Source: Sphingomicrobium nitratireducens (GTDB lineage: Bacteria > Pseudomonadota > Alphaproteobacteria > Sphingomonadales > Sphingomonadaceae). Taken from it: a stretch of 64,000 bases of DNA. The position numbers and the translations under genes were made by a program. The notes beneath the pieces were generated by a model. It had not been told where the DNA came from and made no database searches. It worked only from the letters and a program-made list of their open reading frames with translations. Location: the NCBI RefSeq assembly GCF_026157035.1, contig NZ_JANJZA010000001.1, positions 351,001 to 415,000 on the forward strand. The letters are read 5' to 3'. Within the stretch, counting starts at the first letter, position 1; each line of letters opens with the position of its first letter. Positions 8,766 through 17,903 of this stretch are shown in pieces.

Positions 8766-8803
8766 GAAAAAGGCCTGCGCGCGGGATGGCGGTGCAGGCC
8801 TTG
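8766..8803 (-). terminator. Rho-independent terminator read on the minus strand
   Basis: AAGGCCTGC and GCAGGCCTT form a perfect nine-base stem with a 15-base loop, and on the minus strand the stem is followed by a run of T. No known minus-strand gene ends here, so it may terminate a small RNA. Confidence 0.5.
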
Positions 8804-8885
8804 GGCGACGGCTGGCGTCATGGGGACGGGTGTAGCTGATGAAATTGTCCGTAGGACAGGATTTTCAGTCCGGGGCCCTATCCGC

Positions 8886-8899
8886 TTGATCGCGGTCAA
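8886..8899. promoter_or_regulatory. FNR/FixK-type box
   Basis: TTGAT-CGCG-GTCAA matches the TTGAT-N4-(A/G)TCAA consensus of oxygen-responsive Crp/Fnr-family regulators (FnrL/FixK). Its centre is about 73 bases upstream of the tandem SpoIIAA-like gene. Confidence 0.5.
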
Positions 8900-8965
8900 G
8901 GCGTGAGCGGGCAAGGCATGACAGGAAGGCTGCGGGGGCGAGCGGTTCCGCCAAGGAGATACGCC

Positions 8966-9703
8966 ATGATCCATATCGACCTCAACGACCCCTCGCTGGC
9001 GATCCTCAAGCCCGAGGGCGCGCTGAGCGAGGAGGACTTTGCCACGCTGACCAGCACGATCGACGGCAGCATCAACGAGAACGACGTGGTGCCCAGCCTG
9101 GTGATCCGGCTCGACCATTTGCCGCACTGGGACAGCATCGCCGCGCTCGGGCGGCACGTCCATTTCGTGTCGGTGCATTCCAAGATCGTGCGCAAGGTCG
9201 CGGTGGTGGGGGACAACATGCTGTTGTCGATGGCCCCCGCGATCGCCGACGCGTTCGTGGCGAGCAAGATCCGCCGCTTCCCCGCCGACAAGTTCGAGGA
9301 GGCCAAGGCGTGGGCGAAGGCGGAGGGCGACGACCCCGGCCGGTTCGAGCCGATCGACGGCCTGCCGCGCGACGTCGTCGCGCTTCGCGGGGTCGGGATC
9401 ATCACGGCTGAGGATTACGAGGAGACGCTGGTCCCGCTGGTCGAGGAGAAGTTGAAGGAGCACGACAAGCTCAAGATGCTGCTCGTCCTCGACGAGGATT
9501 ACGCCACCTTCTCGGGCGATGCGGCGTGGTCGGACATGAAGTTCGGCCTGTCCCACGTCACCGACTTCACCCGCGTCGCGCTGGTGACCGATTCCACCTG
9601 GCTCACCCGCGCCGCAAAGCTGTTCGCCCCGATGATGCCCTACGCCTTCAAGGCCTTCCCGGTCGCGGAGCTGGATAAGGCGAAGAGCTGGGTGAGGGCG
9701 TAG
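8966..9703 (+). CDS. Tandem SpoIIAA-like (STAS-fold) protein
   Basis: The 245-residue soluble protein looks like two SpoIIAA-like domains in a row. Domain 1 (about 1-118) runs from LAILKPEGALSEEDFATLT through LPHWDSIAALGRHVHFV and KVAVVGDNM to KFEEAKAWAK. Domain 2 (about 125-245) repeats the order: VVALRGVGIITAEDYEETL, LLVLDEDYATF, WSDMKFGLSHVTDFTRVALVTD, ELDKAKSWVRA. Such PF11964-type proteins are usually single-domain and of unknown function, often stress or redox linked. ATG 8966 has a strong aaggaga ribosome binding site; upstream is an FNR-type box, suggesting low-oxygen control. Confidence 0.75.
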   Translation: MIHIDLNDPSLAILKPEGALSEEDFATLTSTIDGSINENDVVPSLVIRLDHLPHWDSIAALGRHVHFVSVHSKIVRKVAVVGDNMLLSMAPAIADAFVASKIRRFPADKFEEAKAWAKAEGDDPGRFEPIDGLPRDVVALRGVGIITAEDYEETLVPLVEEKLKEHDKLKMLLVLDEDYATFSGDAAWSDMKFGLSHVTDFTRVALVTDSTWLTRAAKLFAPMMPYAFKAFPVAELDKAKSWVRA

Positions 9704-9795
9704 CGCCGAGGTCAAAGACTGCGTAGGACAGCGAGCGAACTCGACCGAGAGGCGCGAAGCCCCGGACGGTTAGTTGCTGCATTGTGCAAGAAATC

Positions 9796-10782
9796 CTATT
9801 TGGCGCCTTGCGCTTTCGCCGCCGCTCCGAGGATGACGGCTTTTCCCACTGAGCATACACGAGTAAACTCTGCCTCCATCTCCGCTCGTCTCCCGAGAAA
9901 AAATTCACCGCCTAGCGACCTGAATCTCTTCTCAAACGCTGATTTGAGAGCATCCTCATAATCGTGCGCAGTAGCTCCATTCTCGAACTTATGGGTCTGT
10001 ATAACCCTCCAGCCGACCTGAGATGGCACTGGGAATCCGCAGTTAACTTGGCCTAATCGCCGTTTCGTATCGTTTGATCGACCTACCTTGGCAACGCACA
10101 AGGTCGGGTTAACCTCCGAACCCAACAGAAGACTGGCTCGCCCGTTGAAGGTCATAAGGTACGTGGCGTTTTCTCCATCTTCGCATTGATGCTCGCGCTT
10201 GCCATACCTTGGAGGAATGCCTTTCGATGGCCTCAACAAGGTAGTGAATGTGCCGCTCGACTGCTCGCCATCGTCGATTGGCTTTTCACCATAAACATTC
10301 GTCTCTCGAACGTGGTGGCTAAGCGCTCTCAATCGTTCTTCGGGTTCCAATAAGATTGCCCGCGTCGTGCGCTCGAATCTGTGTTCCGACCGGTAGGCCT
10401 TGGGCGCGATCGTACGAATCCCCACTCGGTTGGTAACATGCCACGCGCGACGGACAATAATCCCGTTGGTCCACCTTTCTTGGAAACCTCGTTCGACTTT
10501 CCATTTGATGGCTTTGTCAGACATTCGGTCTTGATCAACACATGGAGTTGTTTCGATTTCTAAGAACCCTAATGCTTGTGCTCGTAGATCCTTTCGAGTG
10601 AGGTCTTCCACTGCGCCATAAATTAGTACGAGATCGCCTGACGCCATTCGATCAAGCATCGTGGCTTGGTCGCCAGGATTGGTGAATCCGATATACCCCG
10701 CACTCTCGGGGTCAAATCCGTAAAAGGCGCGAAGCCAAATCCGGCGATCGTCCAGAATAAAATGCTTCAGCTTGCCCTCCAC
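9796..10782 (-). CDS. Two-part protein: PUA/EVE-like N-terminus and GIY-YIG-like C-terminus; candidate modified-DNA nuclease
   Basis: A 328-residue protein, clearly lower in GC than its neighbours (two 60-base lines counted by hand gave 55% and one 48%). Residues about 10-90 (FYGFDPESAGYIGFTNPGDQ, SGDLVLIYGAVEDLT, QALGFLEIE) have the layout of PUA-fold EVE/ASCH-type domains that recognise modified bases. Residues about 205-305 resemble a GIY-YIG nuclease of the T5orf172/MUG113 sort: TYLMTF (207), AKVGRSND (231), Arg241/242, and GGEFFLG with Glu293 as candidate metal ligand. It starts with GTG. No partner methylase is adjacent. Low GC and isolation between housekeeping genes suggest horizontal acquisition. 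Both domain calls are from visual pattern matching. Confidence 0.55.
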   Translation of the reverse strand: MEGKLKHFILDDRRIWLRAFYGFDPESAGYIGFTNPGDQATMLDRMASGDLVLIYGAVEDLTRKDLRAQALGFLEIETTPCVDQDRMSDKAIKWKVERGFQERWTNGIIVRRAWHVTNRVGIRTIAPKAYRSEHRFERTTRAILLEPEERLRALSHHVRETNVYGEKPIDDGEQSSGTFTTLLRPSKGIPPRYGKREHQCEDGENATYLMTFNGRASLLLGSEVNPTLCVAKVGRSNDTKRRLGQVNCGFPVPSQVGWRVIQTHKFENGATAHDYEDALKSAFEKRFRSLGGEFFLGRRAEMEAEFTRVCSVGKAVILGAAAKAQGAK

Positions 10783-10860
10783 GCCAACTCTAACATGGAC
10801 TTCAAATATCGAAGACTACAACTCGCGCACCCTCTTGCGATTGCCAAAGAGTTTCTTCGT

Positions 10861-13185
<2,325 letters not shown>

Positions 13186-13245
13186 TCACGCTCCTTCGGC
13201 CGACCGGGCGGGGAGGGACGGGCGCGCGCCGCGGGGGCGGGCCAA

Positions 13246-13340
13246 TCCTCTCCCTACGACCGTGTCAGCGGCATCAGGTTCGACGGGTCGCGGGCTCGTG
13301 CCCGCCTCTCAAGCGCCGACAGCGCTCCCCCGGGGATGCG
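13246..13340 (-). promoter_or_regulatory. TPP (THI-box) riboswitch
   Basis: The minus strand shows the thiamine pyrophosphate aptamer in order: a GGGGGAGCGC arm, GCGCTTGAGAGG (the conserved CUGAGA-type loop, with U in place of the C), a variable GC hairpin, GACCC, GAACCTGAT, a short stem with CGTAGGGAGA at the end. It lies about 65 bases upstream of the small membrane protein gene and thiC, the standard target. Confidence 0.9.
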
Positions 13341-13588
13341 AGCGGTTTACGCGGGGGCGAAAAAAAAGTCCATCAACCTCAATGGCATGAATCGAAATGT
13401 CGGATTCCCGCCAAAAAAAGGGCTTTCTTCACGAATCCGTTAACCCTAGGGCTTTAGCGCCCGGTAAACCGCAATGGGCTTAACGGGCGCGTCGACCGGG
13501 TCCTCCGGAGGGCATTTTCCAGTGGTAATGAAGTGCGTGGCGGCCCCGCGAGGGGCTGCGTGTGCGCGTAAGACTAATAGGGATATTC
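13341..13588 (+). other. Intergenic region and adhesin leader
   Basis: Roughly 250 bases between the divergent thiC operon and the adhesin gene, with no gene seen. It contains A-rich stretches near 13361, a TTAACC motif near 13440 and two GC hairpins, cctccggagg (13502-13511) and gcccc-gcga-ggggc (13543-13556), which would lie in the adhesin mRNA leader. Confidence 0.3.
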
Positions 13589-15646
13589 ATGAAAAAGATT
13601 CTTCTTTCGTCGGTCGGCGTCGTCGGCCTGTCGGTGGCGTTCGCTGCCCCGGCACAGGCGCAGGCTTGCGCCGCCGGTACCAGCACGGGATCGCTCCAGT
13701 GCGGCCAAAACGCGACGGCCTCGAATTGGGGCGCGACCGCGGTAGGCGACGAGTCGCTGGCTTCCGGGGACTCGTCGACGGCCGTTGGTTACTACGCCAC
13801 GACGTACGGAAACTATTCGACCGCGATTGGCGAGAACGCGTATACCGCTATCGGCGCCGAGGGCAGTGTTGCCTTGGGCCAAAGCTCTCTCGCTGACGAG
13901 GCGTACACGGTGTCGGTCGGGAGGCCGGACGAGGGGTTTGGCGAGGTCACGCGCAAGATCGTCCATGTGACCGACGGCGACGTGTCGAGCGGCAGCACCG
14001 ATGCGGTGACTGGCGGCCAGCTCTACGACGAGCAGCAGGCGCGCATCGCCGAAGACACCAACCTGCAGGCGCAGATCACCGCCAACGACGGCGACATCTC
14101 GGCCCTGCAGACCGCGGACACCAACCTTCAGGCGCAGATCACCGCCAACGACGGTGACATCGCCACGCTGCAGACGGATGTCGGCAACAACACGTCCGCG
14201 ATCGGCACCAACACCACGGCGATCTCGACCAACGCGACCGCGATCTCGGGCGAAGCGACGACCCGCGCCAGCGAGGACGCCGCGCTGCAGGCGCAGATCG
14301 ACAGCAACGACACGGATATCTCGGCGCTCCAGGCTGCGGATACGGCGCTTTCGGGACGTATCGACAGCAACGACGCCGACATCTTGGCGCTGCAGACTGC
14401 GGACACCACGCTGCAGAACAACATCGACGCCGAAGTGACTGCACGTACCAGCGCCGACCTGGCGCTGCAGGCGAACATCGATGCGGAAGCAGCGGCGCGC
14501 ACTGCGGCCGACACCACGCTGCAGAACAACATCGACGCCGAAGCCGCCGCGCGTGCGAACGCCGACCTGGCGCTGCAGGCGAACATCGATGCCGAAGCGG
14601 CGGCTCGCGCTGCGGCCGACACGACGCTGCAGAACAATATCGACGCCGAAGTGACTGCACGTACCAACGCCGACCTCGCGCTGCAGGCGAACGTCGATGC
14701 CGAAGCGGCGGCTCGCGCTGCGGCCGACACGACGCTGCAGAACAACATCGACGCCGAAGCGACTGCGCGTGCGGCAGCCGACGTGACGCTGCAGGCCAAC
14801 ATCGATGCCGAGGTCACGGCGCGCATGGCCGAGGACGCCATCCTGCAGGGCCAGGTCGACGAGATCGTCGAGGCGATGACCGGCGATTCGATCGCCATGG
14901 GCGCGGATTCCGAAGCCTCGGTCAACGCCGTCGCGATCGGTGTCGGCCAGACGGCTACCGGTAACGGCGCGGTCGCCATCGGTGACCCGAACACGGCCAC
15001 CGGCGACGGTGCGGTCGCGATCGGTGCCGACAACACCGCCACCGGCACCGGTGCGGTCGCGCTCGGCAATGCGAACGTCGCCGCCTCGGACGGCGCGGTC
15101 GCGATCGGAAACATGGCGATGGCCGACGGCACCGGCGGTGTCGCGATCGGCAACGGCGCCTCGAACGCCGAATTCGCCAACTCGGTCGCCATCGGCGCGG
15201 GCTCGATCAACACCGCGGCCAACCAGGTCCATGTCGGCAACCGCACCATCGCGGGCGTCGCCGACGGCGAGGTCAGCGCCGACTCGACCGATGCGATCAA
15301 CGGTTCGCAGCTCTACGCCGAGCAGCAGTCGCGCATGGCTGCCGATACCGCGCTCGAGGACCTCGTCGCCTTCTCGGTGTCGAACCTGAGCCAGGAGATC
15401 GACCGCGTCGACCAGGCGGCTGCCGCGGGTACTGCCGTCGCCATCGCGATGAGCGGCCAGGCCTTCCTGCCGGGCAAGTCGGTCAACATCACCGCCAACT
15501 GGGGCACGTATCGCGGCGCCCATGCCGGTGCGATGCAGGTCTCGGCCCGTGTCGGCGAGAGCAGCGCCGTCAACCTCGGCATCTCGACCGGCTTCAACAA
15601 GGGCGGCAAGACCGGCATCCGCGCCGGCTTCACGTTCGGGTTCTAA
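13589..15646 (+). CDS. Trimeric autotransporter adhesin (YadA-like)
   Basis: The 685-residue product has a signal peptide (MKKILLSSVGVVGLSVAFAA...AQA), a YadA-head-like region with AVG/AIG repeats (GATAVGDESLASGDSSTAVG), a neck-like segment (VSSGSTDAVTGGQLYDEQQ), a long coiled-coil stalk of near-identical 18-residue units (LQNNIDAEVTART..., LQANIDAEAAART...), a second head with repeated AVAIG motifs, a second neck (DSTDAINGSQLYAEQQ) and a C-terminal membrane anchor of about 70 residues predicted to give four beta strands and ending TGIRAGFTFGF. Trimers would form a surface fibre for attachment. ATG 13589 gives the signal peptide. Confidence 0.9.
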   Translation: MKKILLSSVGVVGLSVAFAAPAQAQACAAGTSTGSLQCGQNATASNWGATAVGDESLASGDSSTAVGYYATTYGNYSTAIGENAYTAIGAEGSVALGQSSLADEAYTVSVGRPDEGFGEVTRKIVHVTDGDVSSGSTDAVTGGQLYDEQQARIAEDTNLQAQITANDGDISALQTADTNLQAQITANDGDIATLQTDVGNNTSAIGTNTTAISTNATAISGEATTRASEDAALQAQIDSNDTDISALQAADTALSGRIDSNDADILALQTADTTLQNNIDAEVTARTSADLALQANIDAEAAARTAADTTLQNNIDAEAAARANADLALQANIDAEAAARAAADTTLQNNIDAEVTARTNADLALQANVDAEAAARAAADTTLQNNIDAEATARAAADVTLQANIDAEVTARMAEDAILQGQVDEIVEAMTGDSIAMGADSEASVNAVAIGVGQTATGNGAVAIGDPNTATGDGAVAIGADNTATGTGAVALGNANVAASDGAVAIGNMAMADGTGGVAIGNGASNAEFANSVAIGAGSINTAANQVHVGNRTIAGVADGEVSADSTDAINGSQLYAEQQSRMAADTALEDLVAFSVSNLSQEIDRVDQAAAAGTAVAIAMSGQAFLPGKSVNITANWGTYRGAHAGAMQVSARVGESSAVNLGISTGFNKGGKTGIRAGFTFGF
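14411..14842 (+). repeat. Four direct repeats of 108 bp in the adhesin stalk
   Basis: Copies begin with ctgcagaacaa-like sequence at 14411, 14519, 14627 and, most diverged, 14735. Each encodes 36 residues made of two related 18-residue coiled-coil units, so the block is eight units long. Copy number is likely to vary between strains. Confidence 0.85.
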
Positions 15647-15711
15647 GCTTCCCACCACTGGGAACGGGGCGGAGGGCTCGGTCTTCCGCCCCGACACGGA
15701 CAAGCCAAAAG

Positions 15712-15752
15712 GAAAGGGCGGGGCGCCATCTCGGCACCCCGCCCTTTTCGTT
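15712..15752. terminator. Bidirectional intrinsic terminator
   Basis: Stem aaagggcggggcgcc / ggcaccccgcccttt with a short loop and T-rich sequence on both sides, between the convergent adhesin (+) and EF-hand (-) genes. A second hairpin, ggggcgga/tccgcccc, lies at 15666-15692. Confidence 0.75.
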
Positions 15753-15770
15753 TTCCGATCGGCAGGAGGA

Positions 15771-16241
15771 TCAGCGCTTGGGCGCGCGCTCCGCCGGGCT
15801 CAGCGAGCCGTCCTTGTTGGCGTCGAGCTTGTCGAAGCTGGCGATCTGCGGCGCGCGATACTCGGCGAGCGTGACGTAACCGTCCTTGTTCGCGTCGAGC
15901 TGCTTCACGACTTCGCTTCCGTCGCCCTTGAAGGGCTTGGGCTTGGGCGCGGCGGCTTCCCATTCGGCGAGGCTGACCTGGCCGTTGCCGTCCTTGTCCA
16001 TCGCCTTGAAGGTGTTGGTGCGGCGCTCCTTGAGCATGGCCGCGCGCTGGTCGGCGAGCCGCTTCTGGGCGGCGACGATCTCGGTCGCGGTGAGCGACCC
16101 GTTCTTGTCGGCGTCGAGCCCGCCGAAGCGCGCGTCGACAGCCTTGATATAGGCGGCCTTGGTGACCGGCTGCGGCGCGGCGGCCTTGTCCTGCGCGGCG
16201 GGCGCGGTGCTCGCGAGCATGGCGGCGATGATGGTCAACAC
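15771..16241 (-). CDS. Secreted EF-hand protein (four loops)
   Basis: A 156-residue protein with a short hydrophobic N-terminus (MLTIIAAMLASTAPAA) likely acting as an export signal. Four EF-hand-type calcium loops are visible in order: DADKNGSLTATE, DKDGNGQVSLAE, DANKDGYVTLAE and DANKDGSLSPAE. It would bind calcium in the periplasm or outside the cell; no enzymatic domain is present. The start is GTG at 16241 with an aggggag ribosome binding site nine bases upstream. A related, longer EF-hand protein is encoded at 50.4 kb. Confidence 0.8.
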   Translation of the reverse strand: MLTIIAAMLASTAPAAQDKAAAPQPVTKAAYIKAVDARFGGLDADKNGSLTATEIVAAQKRLADQRAAMLKERRTNTFKAMDKDGNGQVSLAEWEAAAPKPKPFKGDGSEVVKQLDANKDGYVTLAEYRAPQIASFDKLDANKDGSLSPAERAPKR

Positions 16242-16319
16242 TGTGGAAGTCTCCCCTGATACTTGAACGTTGCGGGCGCCAAGCTAACGGGGTTCAACAT
16301 GAATGGCGAGTGACCGTGG

Positions 16320-17168
16320 TCAGAAAGTGTAGCCGACGCCCGCCGCGACGAACCATTGCGACGCGCTGCCGCGCTCGGCGACCAGCGGGCTGTCGGCGAA
16401 GTCGCCGAGCAGTTTCTTGTAGTTGGCGTTGGCGAACAGCTGGAACCCGCCGAGCAGGTCGCCGGTGACCGCCTGCGCGACGAGCAGCCCGACGTCCCAG
16501 CTCTTCACGCCTCCGTCGAGATCGTAGACCGGCAAGGCGGGGACGAGCGCGTGCTCTTCGGGCGAAACCGCGAAGTAGGTGCGCGCGAAGTCGTCGCTGA
16601 CGATGTCGATGCCGACGCTCGCGCTGGCGAAGGTCTTGCGCGACAGGGGCGTGGCGAAGGTGATGTCCGGGCCGAAATTCCACCCGTCCCAGGCGCCGTT
16701 GACATCGGTCAGCGCGTCGAGCCGGAAGGACAGCTTGTCGTAAGGGTTGGTCAGCCCCTTGACCGAAACGCCCGCGAATCCGCCGACCTCGATCCCGGTC
16801 TTGCGGTCGGGCAGCGCATCGACCAGCGGGTCGTCGACCTGTCGCGTGCGCGAGAAGCGCAAGCCCGCGATCGGGCCGGCGTCGACGCCGATCTTGCCGT
16901 CGCCGTCGGGCACGACATCGGCGTAGAGGTAGAGGCCGCGCGTGACGATGCCGATGCCGCCGACATCGGCGCGCAGGAACGCGCCGGGCAGGAAACGATA
17001 GTCGTCGGAGCCTTCGTAGTCGGGGCCGTAGGCTGCGCCCACGCCGATCGTGACGATGTCGCCCGGGACCACGGTTTCGGCATCGGGGACGGCGTCGAGA
17101 CCCCCGTCCTGCGCGAAGGCGGGCGCGGCGAAGCTGGCGAAGGCCGCGAGGGCCAGGACGTGACGCAT
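16320..17168 (-). CDS. MipA/OmpV family outer-membrane protein
   Basis: The 282-residue product has a signal peptide (MRHVLALAAFASFAAPAFA) and a beta-barrel-like body. MipA/OmpV features are VTIGVGAAYGPDYEGSDDYR near the start of the mature protein, FLPGAFLRADVGG and a terminal aromatic motif (GVGYTF) typical of outer-membrane barrels. Family members scaffold peptidoglycan enzymes or form outer-membrane pores. Its start codon lies directly beside the fdxA terminator hairpin, and the GAGGGG ribosome binding sequence falls within the hairpin's second arm. Confidence 0.8.
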   Translation of the reverse strand: MRHVLALAAFASFAAPAFAQDGGLDAVPDAETVVPGDIVTIGVGAAYGPDYEGSDDYRFLPGAFLRADVGGIGIVTRGLYLYADVVPDGDGKIGVDAGPIAGLRFSRTRQVDDPLVDALPDRKTGIEVGGFAGVSVKGLTNPYDKLSFRLDALTDVNGAWDGWNFGPDITFATPLSRKTFASASVGIDIVSDDFARTYFAVSPEEHALVPALPVYDLDGGVKSWDVGLLVAQAVTGDLLGGFQLFANANYKKLLGDFADSPLVAERGSASQWFVAAGVGYTF

Positions 17169-17201
17169 GAAAAAACCCCTCGAATTTGTCGTTCGAGGGG
17201 T
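17169..17201 (-). terminator. fdxA intrinsic terminator, overlapping the mipA ribosome binding site
   Basis: On the minus strand CCCCTCGAA and TTCGAGGGG form a nine-base stem with a seven-base loop, followed by TTTTTT. The GAGGGG of the second arm is also the only good ribosome binding site for the mipA ATG at 17168. Confidence 0.8.
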
Positions 17202-17237
17202 TGAAGCGGTGAAAGCGGGTTGGAGTTCCCTTGGGGC

Positions 17238-17576
17238 TCAGTCGCCCGTCCCGGGTTCGGGCGAGAAATACTTGTCGAACTTGTCCTCTTCGCCCTTGTG
17301 CTCGTCGGCGTCTTCCGGGCTGTCCTTCTTGACCGTGATGTTGGGCCATTCGGCCGAGAACTTGGTGTTGAGCTCGAGCCATTTCTCCAGGCCGTTCTCG
17401 GTGTCGGGCAGGATCGCCTCGGCCGGGCATTCGGGCTCGCACACGCCGCAGTCGATGCACTCGTTGGGGTTGATGACGAGCATGTTCTCGCCTTCGTAGA
17501 AGCAGTCGACGGGGCACACCTCGACGCAGTCCATATATTTGCAGCGGATGCAGGCGTCGGTGACGACATAGGTCAT
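17238..17576 (-). CDS. fdxA: 7Fe ferredoxin FdxA
   Basis: The 112-residue protein begins [20 protein letters not shown] and carries the two cluster motifs of FdxA-type 7Fe ferredoxins: C-x2-C-x4-C-x3-CP ([17 protein letters not shown]) for the 3Fe-4S/4Fe-4S pair and [12 protein letters not shown] for the second cluster. The C-terminal acidic extension ([17 protein letters not shown]) is usual in alphaproteobacteria. It acts as a cytoplasmic low-potential electron carrier. It lies about 40 bases downstream of the S4 protein gene, in the common alphaproteobacterial order helicase-S4-fdxA. Confidence 0.95.
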   Translation of the reverse strand: MTYVVTDACIRCKYMDCVEVCPVDCFYEGENMLVINPNECIDCGVCEPECPAEAILPDTENGLEKWLELNTKFSAEWPNITVKKDSPEDADEHKGEEDKFDKYFSPEPGTGD

Positions 17577-17615
17577 GGGGCGTCTCGTTCCTTCGAGTGG
17601 GCGTTCATCGGTTCG

Positions 17616-17903
17616 CTAGGCGTCAGCGCCAGTGCCTGTCAATTGCCCAAAGGTCCGCGAAATGGCGCGGACGTGGGATTTGGCCTCCGCCACCGGGCCG
17701 CGACGCTCGGGCAGCGAGAGGATCTCGAACACCTCGACCCGGCCGTGGAAGGGCAGGACGAGGACCTGGCCGACGCGGACCTCGGTCGAGGGCTTGACGA
17801 CGCGGCGGCCATCGAGGCGGACCGGCATGTCGGCGAGCTGGCGCTGGACCATCGAGCGCGTCCGCGCCAGGCGGATGCGGTAGAGGAACAGGTCGAGCCT
17901 CAG
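17616..17903 (-). CDS. S4 domain RNA-binding protein (Hsp15-like), probable CTG start
   Basis: The product of about 95 residues opens directly in an S4 RNA-binding domain: LRLDLFLYRIRLARTRSMVQ, then GRRVVKPSTEVRVGQVLVLP. Hsp15-type S4 proteins bind stalled or free 50S subunits. The frame has no ATG, GTG or TTG near the domain start. CTG at 17903 overlaps the helicase stop (CTGA) and has a strong AAGGGGG ribosome binding site seven bases upstream, so a CTG start is proposed. The next Met falls inside the domain. It is co-transcribed with the helicase and fdxA. Confidence 0.8.
   Translation of the reverse strand: MRLDLFLYRIRLARTRSMVQRQLADMPVRLDGRRVVKPSTEVRVGQVLVLPFHGRVEVFEILSLPERRGPVAEAKSHVRAISRTFGQLTGTGADA

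Larger units (their letters stand above)
8576..8965. other. Intergenic region with regulatory elements
   Basis: About 390 bases without a supportable protein gene between two divergently read genes. It holds the promoter side of the unknown gene on the left, a minus-strand terminator-like hairpin at 8766-8803, an FNR/FixK-type box at 8886-8899 and small hairpins (for example gtcc-gta-ggac near 8848). A 20-codon ORF at 8641-8703 is too short and Ala/Arg-biased to call. Confidence 0.4.

Noticed and set aside
8840-8885. tRNA-Phe-like anticodon loop (ctgaaaa flanked by partly pairing bases) on the minus strand
   Set aside because: The anticodon stem has a mismatch and there is no D-loop or T-loop consensus nor an acceptor stem, so it is not a tRNA.
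14411-14842. Regular repeats that could suggest a CRISPR array
   Set aside because: The units are direct, contiguous, in frame and coding for coiled coil; there are no unique spacers and no cas genes.
13574-15703. 709-codon open frame antisense to the adhesin
   Set aside because: It is the shadow of a high-GC repetitive gene; its product is Arg/Val/Asp-rich with no domain, while the plus strand encodes a clear trimeric autotransporter.
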